Assembly: GCA_934667465.1 (NCBI GenBank)
Contig: CAKUMG010000135.1
Coordinates: 1 to 9,891, forward strand
From: an uncultured Actinoplanes sp.
GTDB lineage: Bacteria > Actinomycetota > Actinomycetes > Mycobacteriales > Micromonosporaceae
DNA: 9,891 nucleotides
Direction: 5' to 3'
This document shows positions 1-6,344 of the stretch, piece after piece. The notes under the pieces were generated by a model. The model made no database searches. It worked only from the letters and a program-made list of their open reading frames with translations, and was not told the DNA's origin. A program made the translations under genes and the position numbers. Position 1 is the stretch's first letter. The number at the start of each line of letters is the position of its first letter.

Positions 1-55
1 GCGCCGATGGTACTGCACTCGGGAGGGTGTGGGAGAGTAGGACGCCGCCGGACTC
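1..55 (+). rRNA. rrf: 5S ribosomal RNA, 3' end (partial)
   Basis: This is the 3' part of a 5S rRNA whose 5' half lies before the window. The stretches GCGCCGATGGTACTGC and GGGAGAGTAGGACGCCGCC are the conserved 3' half of actinobacterial 5S rRNA (loop E, helix IV and the 3' strand of helix I). The mature 3' end should fall around 53-55. A strong terminator follows about 10 bases later, as expected for the end of a 16S-23S-5S operon. Recognition is from memory of the family; the exact end was not folded. Confidence 0.93.
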
Positions 56-64
56 AACGTGACG

Positions 65-112
65 GAAACGCCCGTCCTGGAAGCCTTCACAGGTTTCCGG
101 GGCGGGCGTTTC
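65..112 (+). terminator. rRNA operon terminator
   Basis: A perfect 10-base inverted repeat, GAAACGCCCG (65-74) and CGGGCGTTTC (103-112), encloses a second imperfect stem (CCTGGAA with TTTCCGG). The result is one long hairpin just after the 5S rRNA. The 3' arm ends in GTTTCTGCGTTT, a weak T-rich tail typical of actinobacterial terminators. It should end rRNA transcription and insulate the lipoprotein gene from the rrn promoter. Confidence 0.9.
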
Positions 113-202
113 TGCGTTTGCTGCCCATGGTGCATCGCGAGCTCGGGGAACGCCGGTGCCGAGGCCGTGTGGGGGAATCGGACTTCGGGTAGACAGCGGG
201 AC

Positions 203-1024
203 ATGGTCGTCCGGGTATTGCGGGTGGATGCGGTGGCCGCGCTTCTTGCGGTGGCCGGATGTTCGGCAGTCGATGACGGGGGACGGGATCACAACCCCGA
301 TCACCAGCCGCGGTATGCGCTTCCCGGGGCGGAGCCGGTGCCGACGTGGCCGGGGGAGGGCTCGGGGCTGGGGCTGCCGGGGGTGGGTCAGGCGGAGCCC
401 AGTGAGCCCGACCACGAGGTGCGGGGCGGGGCCGGATATGCGCGGGGCGCCTCGGTGTTCCAGCTGGTCGACGGGGCGGATGTCGTCCGGGTCCGTACGG
501 GGGATCTTGGCGGGGAGCTGTTCGCGGTGGCCACGCCCGCGGGGGCGAAGGTCGTGCCGGTCGCCGACGTCGAGGGGAACTCCGTGGTGGCGGGGCTGAA
601 GCAGGCGGCCGGGTCGGGGCCCGCGCTGGTGACCGTGGTGTTGGCCGCCGACGTGCGCTGGCAGGTGCGGTTGTCGGGTGGGGCCCAGGACGAGGTCGTG
701 GACCTGACCGGGGCGGCCGGCGGCGGGGACGTCGAGCTGGTCGGCGGGACGAGCCGGGCCGAGGTGCTGCTGCCCGCCGCTTCCGGGACACAGAAGGTGG
801 TCCTGGCCGGCGGGGCGAGCCAGCTGCTCGTGCGCGTGGGCGGGCAGGCGCCCGTACGGGTGTCGGCTCGTGACGGTGCCGGCAGTGTGACCGTCGACGG
901 GCAGGCGCACCCGGGGGTTTCCGCCGGGGCCGTATTCGCGCCGGACGGGTGGGAGATGGCCGCGGACCGGTACGACATAGAGGCCACCGCCGGGGTCTCC
1001 GACCTGACCGTCTCCCGCGGCTGA
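203..1024 (+). CDS. Putative lipoprotein of unknown function
   Basis: The 273-residue product starts with a short basic N-terminus and a hydrophobic stretch ending in the lipobox LAVAGC, so Cys20 is the likely lipidated residue and the protein should be anchored on the outer face of the membrane. The ATG at 203 was chosen because it puts the signal peptide at the very N-terminus; a longer in-frame start at 59 would run through the rrn terminator. Residues about 25-75 are rich in Pro, Gly, Asp and Glu, a probable disordered linker. The rest is rich in Val, Gly, Ala and Thr in alternating patterns, suggesting a beta-sheet or adhesin-like fold, but I see no catalytic motif and do not recognise the family. 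The ribosome binding site is weak (GCGGG). It lies between the rrn terminator and a convergent gene, so it is probably transcribed alone. The stop codon lies within a 33-bp tandem repeat. Confidence 0.8.
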   Translation: MVVRVLRVDAVAALLAVAGCSAVDDGGRDHNPDHQPRYALPGAEPVPTWPGEGSGLGLPGVGQAEPSEPDHEVRGGAGYARGASVFQLVDGADVVRVRTGDLGGELFAVATPAGAKVVPVADVEGNSVVAGLKQAAGSGPALVTVVLAADVRWQVRLSGGAQDEVVDLTGAAGGGDVELVGGTSRAEVLLPAASGTQKVVLAGGASQLLVRVGGQAPVRVSARDGAGSVTVDGQAHPGVSAGAVFAPDGWEMAADRYDIEATAGVSDLTVSRG

Positions 1025-1102
1025 GCCTGGGTCACGCTGACGGCCTGCCGTGGCTGAACCTGTGCCTTGCTGACCGTCTGCCGTGGCTGAGACTGGGCCG
1101 TA
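1004..1102 (+). repeat. 33-bp tandem repeat, three degenerate copies, spanning a stop codon
   Basis: Units are 1004-1036, 1037-1069 and 1070-1102. By hand alignment unit 3 matches units 1 and 2 at 26 of 33 bases each. The shared core is CTGACSGYCT followed by GGCTGA. Unit 1 encodes the last residues of the lipoprotein (LTVSRG) and its TGA at 1022. Since 33 is a multiple of three, the same TGA recurs in the same frame at 1055 and 1088. Confidence 0.85.
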
Positions 1103-1197
1103 TTGGGACGCACGGTAACTTTCGGAACGACACCGAGCGTGCCCTCGGACTCCGGGGCAGCGCGGGGTGTGCATAACCGGCGGCACGCTGTGTGGTG

Positions 1198-1219
1198 CGG
1201 CGGCCCGGGCGGACCGCCG
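1198..1219. terminator. Possible hairpin between convergent genes
   Basis: CGGCGG at 1198-1203 pairs with CCGCCG at 1214-1219 across a 10-base GC-rich loop. It lies between the end of the lipoprotein gene and the end of the convergent phosphoesterase gene and could serve as a terminator for either strand. There is no T-tract, and such hairpins arise easily by chance in GC-rich DNA. Apart from this and the 33-bp repeat, I see nothing in 1025-1257. Confidence 0.3.
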
Positions 1220-1257
1220 TACCGTGATCGCTCGTCGGCTCTTCTGACTGCGGAGCG

Positions 1258-3053
1258 TCAGGAAGTTAGGAACTCCTGCGGCTTGAGGGCGCGCTTCGTG
1301 ATGCGGACGTCGCCCATCCAGCCGTAGAAGCCCTGGCCGTACCGGACGTCGTAGGAGTTGGCGCCCAGCACGAACGGGAGCCCGAGCGTGGAGATGCCCC
1401 GCGACACCTGGCCAGGGTTGCGGGCGATCTTCGAGCCGTCGATGTAGACCAGCGTGCGCCGGCCGTTGTTGACCACGGCCACGTGCATCCAGCGGCCGGT
1501 GGGCAGCGCGTGGCTCCACGAGGTGGGGCTGGCGTCGGTGGTGACCGGATAGACGACGTACTGCAGGAAGCGCTCGCCGGAGAGACTCATGCTGCACGTC
1601 GCCTCGAGCGGGTCGTAGCCGTTGGTCTTGCCCGCGTCGCGCATCCGGCCCTCCCAGTTGAACAGGCCCATCCACGAGTGGTCGCCCTCGAACGGCTCGG
1701 GCAGCTTGACGAACAGCTCGATCGTGTAGCCGTCGAGGAACTTCATGCTGTTGAGCTTGGCGTTGTCGGCGGTACGCAGGATGGCACCCCGGTCGGGCTT
1801 GGCGCCGTCGAAGCGCAGGCTCGCGTGGGCGGGCTGGCCGAGGTGGTGCTCCGGGGAGAGGGTCAGCGTGTCGGCCGGGCTCGCGGCGAGCCGCCGTACG
1901 GTCAAGTGGTTGCCCTGTCCGCTGTGGTCCCGCACCGTCGAACCGTCTGCGACCGACTGGCCGGCACCGTCGAACCGCCAGTAGGCGACCGTGTCGCGGC
2001 CGACCATCCGGGAGGCGGGCCGCGGCGCCGGAATGACCGGCGGGTCGAACCCGGCGAAGCGGGCCGCGAAGTCGATCTCCAGGCTGAACCGGTCGGCGGG
2101 GCCGGTGAGCTCCAGGTTCTCGGCCTCGAGCGGCGTCCGCGCGGACTCCTTCTTGCTGAGCAGCCACGGCGAGAACGTCTCGACGTCGATGACGCCGCGG
2201 ATCAGATCGAACGAGTAGGTACGGATCATCGCCGCGCCGCCGTAGTAGCGGTCCTGGTAGTTCGTGATGTGGACGTGCACGTCGTGGCCGGCGTCGTTGG
2301 TCAGCACCGTGCGCCCCGGCGGCCAGTAGTGGCCGTTGAGGGTGAGGAAGATCTGGTCGTGCCGGCGGATCAGCCGGTCCCAGAGGCGCCGGCCGTGCGA
2401 CGAGAGCGCGGCGACACCTTCCGCGTTGCTGCAGCGAGGTCGTGGGTCGTCACGATCGCAGGCACGGTCTTGTGCCTCGCCAGGATGCCCTCGGCCCAGG
2501 CCAGGCCCTTGTCGGAGATGCGCCAGTCGAGGGCGAGGATCAGCCACTGCCGCCCGCCGGCCCGCAGCAGGTGGGCTGTGTTGTAGCCGTCGGGCGACGC
2601 GCCCGCGAACGTCTTCATCCTCCGGTAGCGGGCCGGGCCGAACGTCTCGAGGTACGCCGTCGCGCCGCGCTGGTCGTCGCCGCTCACGTCGTGGTTGCCG
2701 GCGAGCACGCGGTAGGGCAGCTTGCCGTCGAGCTTGCGGAACGTCTCGCCGGCCAGCTCGATCTCGTCCGCGGTGCCGTGCTCGGTGACGTCGCCGAGGT
2801 GCGTCATGAAGACGACGTCGCGCTCCTCGGTGAGGTAGCGGAACGTCTCGCGCAGCGGGGCCGGGTCGGCACTGTCGGCGTCGAACAGGTACTGGGTGTC
2901 GGGCAGGACAGCGAGCGCGAACCGCGTGTCCGAATTGTCCTTGGTGGCTGCCGAAGCGGGCGCGTCCAGAGCGGGGACAACGGCGGGGACAGCGGTGGCC
3001 AGCGGCGCGGCAGCGGCCGCGAGCAGAATGTTTCGTCGATCCACGGCGCTCAC
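1258..3053 (-). pseudogene. Exported metallophosphoesterase with C-terminal LamG domain, frameshifted
   Basis: Two overlapping minus-strand frames together make one protein of about 598 residues. The N-terminal frame starts at a GTG at 3053 (alternative GTG 3044) after GGAG. It has a Tat-like signal (DRRNILL, then an Ala-rich core, cleavage near APASAA) and calcineurin-type phosphoesterase motifs: DTQ (about residue 52), GD (87-88), GNHD (119-122) and TTHD (about 204). Just after TTHD the homology moves to another frame, which continues with the rest of the phosphoesterase (SSHGRRLWDRL, NGHYW, GHDVHVH) and a LamG/concanavalin-like domain from about 1990 down to the stop at 1258 (VAYWRFDG, TIELFVKLP, FYGWMGDVRI). 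One base missing near 2428, or two extra, explains the switch. Without correction the first frame ends at 2370, giving 227 residues that lack the last metal-binding histidines. Substrate is unknown; secreted phosphodiester or phosphomonoester hydrolysis is inferred. Either a true pseudogene or a sequencing error. Both frames stay open across the overlap, so motifs, not stops, place the shift. Confidence 0.85.
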
Positions 3054-3188
3054 TGTCTCCGATGATCGGACAACAGGTGGGGGCCGTGAGGCGAAGGAAA
3101 TGCGAACAGCGTTCTTGTCGCTCCGAGTTCCCCTTCCGGTCACGACGACGTTCTCCGGCGGGCGCGGCGGGGCCCCCATGGTGAGCGC
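3054..3188. promoter_or_regulatory. Divergent intergenic region
   Basis: These 135 bases separate the divergent starts of the phosphoesterase and glycosyltransferase genes and must contain promoters for one or both. I found no convincing -10/-35 pair. The only clear signals are GGAG just before the GTG at 3053 on the minus strand and GGTGAG just before the ATG at 3189 on the plus strand. Confidence 0.4.
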
Positions 3189-4313
3189 ATGCGTATCGCT
3201 CTGGTGACGGAGTCATTCCTGCCGGACGTCAACGGTGTCGCCCACTCGGTGGTGCGGGCGGCCGAACATCTCCTGCGCCGCGGCCACGAGCCACTGGTGA
3301 TCGCCCCGCAGCCACCCGCGGGCACCGGCCCGGTGGGTGACCTCGGTTACCCCGTCGTCCGGATCCCCTCGATCCGGATGCCCGGCTACCCGCAGATCCG
3401 CCTGGGGCTGCCCACCCCGACGATCATCGCGGCGATGCGGGCGCACGGGACCGAGGTGGTCCACCTGGCCAGCCCGTTCGTGCTGGGTGCGTGGGGTGCG
3501 GTCGCCGCGCGGACCCTGCGGCTGCCGGTCGTCGCGGTCTACCAGACCGATGTGGCCGCGTACGCCCGGGCGTACCGCGTGGGTGCGACGGAGAACGCGG
3601 CCTGGAGCTGGATCCGGACGGTCCACAATGCGGCCTTCCGTACGCTCGCGCCCTCCACGGAGTCGGTGTCGGCCCTGACCTCCCACGGCGTCCGCCGGGT
3701 GCACCTGTGGCGGCGCGGTGTCGACGACGTCCGGTTCCACCCGAGCAAGCGGAGCCGCGGGATCCGTCGCGCGCTGGCGCCGGAGGGTGAGACGCTGGTC
3801 GGCTTCGTGGGCCGGCTGGCCGTGGAGAAGCAGGTGGACCTGCTGGCGGAGACGAGCAGACTGCCGGGGGTACGGCTGATCGTGGTGGGCGACGGGCCGC
3901 ACGCCGCCCCGCTCCGGCGCGCCCTGCCGGAGGCGCTCTTCCTCGGAGCGCGGCACGGCGAGCAGCTCGCGCGGATCTACGCGAGCCTCGACGTCTTCGC
4001 GCACACGGGGCCGTACGAGACGTTCGGGCAGGCGCTCCAGGAGGCGATGGCCAGCGGGCTGCCCGTCGTCGCGCCGGCCGCGGGCGGGCCACTCGACCTG
4101 GTGCACGAGGGGCGGACCGGGCACCTCGTGCCGCCGTACGAGGGCCGTGGTTTCACCGACGCGATCGCGGGGCTCGTCGCCGACCCGGAGCGCCGCGCGC
4201 TGCTGGGCGCGGCGGGCCGGGTCGCGATCGAGGGGCGCACCTGGGCGGCGGTGGGCGACGAGCTGATCGGCCACTACGCGGCGGCCCGGGCATCGTCGCT
4301 GGTCACGGCATGA
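3189..4313 (+). CDS. mgtA: GT4 glycosyltransferase, MgtA-like alpha-mannosyltransferase
   Basis: The 374-residue GT-B fold enzyme closely resembles mycobacterial MgtA (Rv0557, formerly PimB), which moves mannose from GDP-mannose onto a glycolipid acceptor at the inner face of the membrane. Matching features in order are: SFLPDVNGV (residues 9-17), VVHLASP (90-96), VAVYQTDV (115-122), LAPSTESV (153-160), VGFVGRLAVEK with donor-phosphate residues Arg209 and Lys214, VVGDG (232-236), GARHGEQLARIYASLDVF (253-270), and the GT4 E-x7-E motif Glu277-Glu285, followed by GLPVVAP and GGP. Length fits the family (about 375). The ATG at 3189 has GGTGAG three bases upstream and begins the canonical MRIALVTESF. 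It stands alone, divergent from the phosphoesterase and convergent with the next gene. The family is firm; donor and acceptor are inferred from similarity. Related GT4 enzymes (PimB', sulfoquinovosyl transferases) are alternatives. Confidence 0.88.
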   Translation: MRIALVTESFLPDVNGVAHSVVRAAEHLLRRGHEPLVIAPQPPAGTGPVGDLGYPVVRIPSIRMPGYPQIRLGLPTPTIIAAMRAHGTEVVHLASPFVLGAWGAVAARTLRLPVVAVYQTDVAAYARAYRVGATENAAWSWIRTVHNAAFRTLAPSTESVSALTSHGVRRVHLWRRGVDDVRFHPSKRSRGIRRALAPEGETLVGFVGRLAVEKQVDLLAETSRLPGVRLIVVGDGPHAAPLRRALPEALFLGARHGEQLARIYASLDVFAHTGPYETFGQALQEAMASGLPVVAPAAGGPLDLVHEGRTGHLVPPYEGRGFTDAIAGLVADPERRALLGAAGRVAIEGRTWAAVGDELIGHYAAARASSLVTA

Positions 4314-4395
4314 TTGCGCGCGGATCCACGTACTTGAAACCAGTGCTGACCCGGCCGTCGTAGACGCGCAGGCCGCCGTTCTTGGCGGTGCGGCC
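4303..4395 (-). pseudogene. Possible remnant of a protein C-terminus
   Basis: On the minus strand one frame reads TAKNGGLRVYDGRVS then TGFKYVDPRAIMP before a TGA at 4303-4305, overlapping the last bases of the mgtA-like gene. The composition (Tyr, Phe, Lys, Asp, mixed hydrophobics) looks like real protein and not a GC-rich shadow frame. Upstream the frame enters the 24-bp repeats as a low-complexity Asp-Ala-Arg-Gly sequence, and I see no start with a ribosome binding site. It may be the old end of the adjacent minus-strand gene, cut off by the repeat expansion, or a decayed neighbour. Evidence is compositional only. Confidence 0.3.
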
Positions 4396-4513
4396 GGGCG
4401 TCAGCGGACGGCGGTGGCCGGCAGCTCTTCGCCCCGCGCGGGCGTCAGCTCTTCGCCCCGCGCGGGCGTCAGCTCTTCGCCCCGCGCGGGCGTCAGCGGA
4501 CGGCGGTGGCCGG
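4396..4513 (-). repeat. 26-bp direct duplication flanking the tandem repeats
   Basis: An identical 26-base sequence beginning GGGCGTCAGCGGACGG occurs at 4396-4421 and 4488-4513, 92 bases apart. On the minus strand it encodes the last residues LPATAVR and TGA of the hypothetical protein. The coding copy is 4488-4513; the other lies beyond the stop and in a different frame, because 92 is not a multiple of three. The first bases of the duplication, GGGCGTCAG, also occur at each junction of the 24-bp repeats, which suggests slippage or unequal crossing over. Confidence 0.88.
4423..4494 (-). repeat. 24-bp tandem repeat, three perfect copies
   Basis: Three identical units at 4423-4446, 4447-4470 and 4471-4494 begin AGCTCTTCGCCCCG on the plus strand. 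Each contains the 10-base palindrome CCCGCGCGGG, so each transcript copy could fold into a hairpin. The array lies between two convergent genes and could act as a bidirectional terminator. Units are eight codons long, and in the frame of the minus-strand gene each junction reads AGC-TGA, so the TGA at 4493-4495 recurs in frame at 4469-4471 and 4445-4447. Perfect identity implies recent expansion and possible copy-number variation between strains. Confidence 0.9.
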
Positions 4514-5056
4514 GAGGTCGGAGCCGGGGATGTGTCCGGGGGGCCACGGGGAGCCGTAGAGCTCGGCGCAGAGGACCACGGTCATCCACGGGATCCACGG
4601 GCCGCGCAGCATGACCGGCTGGGTGCCCTGGAAGTAGAGGTTGACCGACCAGTCGAGCGGGTTCGGTTGCACCATGACCAGGTCGCGGAACTCGTACTCG
4701 GCGCCGTCGCTCAGGAGGAGGCGCTCGCTGGTGACGGTGGCGGCCAGCCGGCCGCGGGACTGCCAGCCGGAGGTGGCCGTCGGGTCGGCGCTGCCGGTGC
4801 CGGCCGCCGTGCCGAGGTCGCCGCCCCAGAAGACGCCGCCGGCGGCGTAGACGCCGTCCGACGAGTAGGTGAGCGTGTCGACGGGGAAGGCGCCGTACTG
4901 CTTCTCGCCGGTGCGCAGGCGGGCGGTGGGCGTCACCGCGGCGGGGTGTCCTCCGCGTTGCACGAAACGTGCGAGCAGCCACATGGACCGCCACCCCGCA
5001 TCGATCTGATCTCGGGTGAACCCCCGCGGCGCAGCCGGGGACGGGTCGCTAGTCAC
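4493..5056 (-). CDS. Hypothetical protein, possible PH/GRAM-like domain
   Basis: The 187-residue protein lacks a signal peptide or clear membrane helix, so it is probably cytoplasmic. I do not recognise the family with certainty. The GTG at 5056 gives a sensible N-terminus (VTSDPSPAAPRGFTRDQIDAGW); the only nearby purine-rich signal is a weak AGG. The N-terminal third is helical-looking (QIDAGWRSMWLLARFVQRGG). The middle and end have the strand pattern of bacterial PH-like/GRAM domains: a variable loop, AATVTSERLLL, EYEFRDLVMV, WSVNLYFQG, PVMLRGPW, then a hydrophobic helix (PWMTVVLCAELYG). That fold assignment is inference. It lies 154 bases downstream of the methyltransferase gene on the same strand and could be the last gene of that operon. 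It ends SDLPATAVR, inside the duplicated segment described at 4396-4513. Confidence 0.75.
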   Translation of the reverse strand: MTSDPSPAAPRGFTRDQIDAGWRSMWLLARFVQRGGHPAAVTPTARLRTGEKQYGAFPVDTLTYSSDGVYAAGGVFWGGDLGTAAGTGSADPTATSGWQSRGRLAATVTSERLLLSDGAEYEFRDLVMVQPNPLDWSVNLYFQGTQPVMLRGPWIPWMTVVLCAELYGSPWPPGHIPGSDLPATAVR

Positions 5057-5195
5057 GTACCTGAGACTGGCACGGCGAAAGACGCGACCACCAGCGCGTT
5101 CGCCCGGCCGTGAGTTGAATTGTCCGTAGCGGGGAGGCGTCCTGACCGAACAGCCAGTGCGCACCCCCCACCGCTCCGTAACGGCTGGTCCTCTT

Positions 5196-5222
5196 AGGGC
5201 TTGCGTCCTGTCAGGGCTTGCG
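5196..5222 (-). repeat. Short direct repeat across the methyltransferase stop codon
   Basis: The 10-mer AGGGCTTGCG occurs at 5196-5205 and 5213-5222 (plus strand), 17 bases apart. The upstream copy on the minus strand covers the last codons (ARKP) and part of the TGA. It is short enough to be chance. Confidence 0.5.
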
Positions 5223-6002
5223 GGCGACCGCGCCGAAGATGGAGGCCTCAACCGGCGTCGGGTGCTCCTCGGCCGCCGGGTCCGGCCGCCACTGGCTCAC
5301 CGCGACCACGCCGGGGTCGACCAGCTCCAGGCCGGTGAAGAACTCGTCGAACTGCGCACGGCTGCGGGGGTGCACGTCCGAGCGGCCGGTGCGCAGCGAC
5401 TCGTCCCAGTTGGCCTTGAGCTCGGGCGTGAGGAAGTCGGTGGTGGCGCACGACATCACCAGGTGGCTGCCGGAGGGCAGGGCCTCCAGGAGGGTGTGCA
5501 CGATGGAGCGCGCCCGCTCCTGTTCCGGGAGGAAGTGCACGACCGCCACCAGGACCAGGCCGACCGGCTGGGACAGGTCGAGCAGGTCGGCCGCGGCGAG
5601 GATCCGCTCCGGGTTGCGCAGATCCTCCTCGAGGTAGCGGGTCTCGCCCTCCGGGGTGCTGGTGAGCAGCGCCCGGGCGTGCGACATCACCATCGGGTCA
5701 TTGTCGACATAGACGATCCGGCTCTCCGGGGCGACTCGCTGCGCGACCTCGTGGGTGTTGTCCGCGGTGGGCAGGCCCGTGCCGATGTCGAGGAACTGGC
5801 GGACGCCGCCCTCGGCCGCGACGTGGCGGACCGCGCGCTGCAGGAAGGAGCGGTTGGCGCGGGCCGCGATCCGCGCGGCCGGGTAGGACTTCGTCAGCAG
5901 GTCACCGGATTCCCGGTCCGCCGCGAAGTTGTCCTTGCCACCCAGCCAGTAGTTGTACCGCCGGGCCGGGTGGGCCACACCGGTGTCGAACTTGTCGCTC
6001 AT
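5211..6002 (-). CDS. SAM-dependent methyltransferase, DUF574/Methyltransf_19 family
   Basis: The 263-residue protein has the actinobacterial DUF574 (S-adenosyl methyltransferase) hallmarks. These are the N-terminal ARRYNYWLGGKDNFAADR (residues 13-30), SAM-binding motif I FLDIGTGLPT with Asp72, Gly74 and Gly76, the acidic end of strand two YVDNDP (98-103), DLRNPERIL (127-135), and the active-site-region strand LVAVVHFLP (151-159). Length matches the family (about 260-280). The substrate is not known; these proteins are numerous in streptomycetes and relatives. The ATG at 6002 follows GGGAG by six bases and begins the expected MSDKFDTGVAHPARR. The gene starts 38 bases after the stop of the small membrane protein gene on the same strand, so the two are probably co-transcribed. 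A second, stronger ribosome binding site lies upstream at 6038-6048 but is not spaced for this start. Confidence 0.93.
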   Translation of the reverse strand: MSDKFDTGVAHPARRYNYWLGGKDNFAADRESGDLLTKSYPAARIAARANRSFLQRAVRHVAAEGGVRQFLDIGTGLPTADNTHEVAQRVAPESRIVYVDNDPMVMSHARALLTSTPEGETRYLEEDLRNPERILAAADLLDLSQPVGLVLVAVVHFLPEQERARSIVHTLLEALPSGSHLVMSCATTDFLTPELKANWDESLRTGRSDVHPRSRAQFDEFFTGLELVDPGVVAVSQWRPDPAAEEHPTPVEASIFGAVARKP

Positions 6003-6037
6003 ACCAGCTCCCTGCGTCGGAGGCTGTCATCCTAATT

Positions 6038-6048
6038 GGATCACCTCC
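6038..6048 (-). promoter_or_regulatory. Full-length Shine-Dalgarno sequence overlapping a stop codon
   Basis: On the minus strand these bases read GGAGGTGATCC, an 11-base perfect complement of the conserved 16S rRNA 3' tail GGATCACCTCC. The TGA that ends the small membrane protein gene (6041-6043) lies inside it. The nearest downstream ATG (6030) is 7 bases from its end but out of frame with the methyltransferase, giving a 42-codon overlapping frame that ends at 5902. The methyltransferase ATG (6002) is 35 bases away and has its own GGGAG. Confidence 0.7.
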
Positions 6049-6262
6049 GGTCGCGGCGCCCACGGTAGTGGTGCATGATCAGTGCGGCAGCGCTACCCAG
6101 CGCGACGGCGCCGAACCCGGCGGCCAGCGCGGTGAACAGGTCGGAGTGGTTCTGCGCGCTGTTCGCGACGGCCGACATCGTGGCGTTGGCGGAGGCGCTC
6201 AGGAAGAGCAGCACCCACAGCATCGGGCGGAGCAGGCCGCGGCCCCGGGTCTCGGTGTTCAT
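6041..6262 (-). CDS. Small two-helix membrane protein
   Basis: The 73-residue product has a basic N-terminus (MNTETRGRGLLRP), a first hydrophobic helix (about residues 13-33, MLWVLLFLSASANATMSAV), a short polar loop (ANSAQNHSDLF), a second helix (about 44-63, ALAAGFGAVALGSAAALIM) and a basic tail (HHYRGRRDRR). By the positive-inside rule both termini are probably cytoplasmic. The ATG at 6262 was chosen because AGGAAAGGGG lies seven bases upstream; a longer in-frame start would add an implausible Pro/Gly-rich extension reaching into the promoter region. It is divergent from the histidine kinase across 152 bases and lies just upstream of the methyltransferase gene. Function unknown. A role as accessory or target of the sensor kinase is suggested only by position. 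Confidence 0.8.
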   Translation of the reverse strand: MNTETRGRGLLRPMLWVLLFLSASANATMSAVANSAQNHSDLFTALAAGFGAVALGSAAALIMHHYRGRRDRR

Positions 6263-6293
6263 CGTCGTACCCCTTTCCTCGTCGATGGCGTCA

Positions 6294-6299
6294 ACGCTA
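6294..6299 (-). promoter_or_regulatory. Possible -10 box for the small membrane protein operon
   Basis: The minus strand reads TAGCGT, matching TANNNT, 31 bases before the ATG at 6262. A start about seven bases downstream would leave a leader of roughly 25 bases carrying the AGGAAAGGGG site. I see no good -35. Confidence 0.35.
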
Positions 6300-6344
6300 G
6301 GCGCGCCGGGCACCGGCGACGATCCAGCCAGCGGCCCCGGCCTG

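Noticed and set aside
59..202. N-terminal extension of the lipoprotein reading frame back to 59
   Set aside because: It would run through the rrn terminator hairpin and push the signal peptide inward; the ATG at 203 gives a standard lipoprotein start.
388..1113. Minus-strand open frame of 241 codons starting in the 33-bp repeats (QPRQTVS-type repeats)
   Set aside because: Antisense to the lipoprotein gene, no export or domain pattern and no ribosome binding site; its repetitive start only reflects the DNA repeat.
1259..1278. Hairpin CAGGA-GTT/AAC-TCCTG with one bulged base
   Set aside because: It overlaps the last codons of the LamG domain (KPQEFLTS) and has no T-tract, so coding constraint plus chance explains it.
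1483..2586. Plus-strand open frame antisense to the phosphoesterase-LamG gene
   Set aside because: Antisense shadow in GC-rich DNA; no domain pattern or start signal.
4423..4494. CRISPR array
   Set aside because: The 24-bp units are contiguous with no spacers and no cas genes are nearby.
4382..5113. Plus-strand open frame over the repeats and the hypothetical gene
   Set aside because: Low-complexity Arg/Gly/Ala composition and no ribosome binding site; the minus-strand frame has a normal protein composition.
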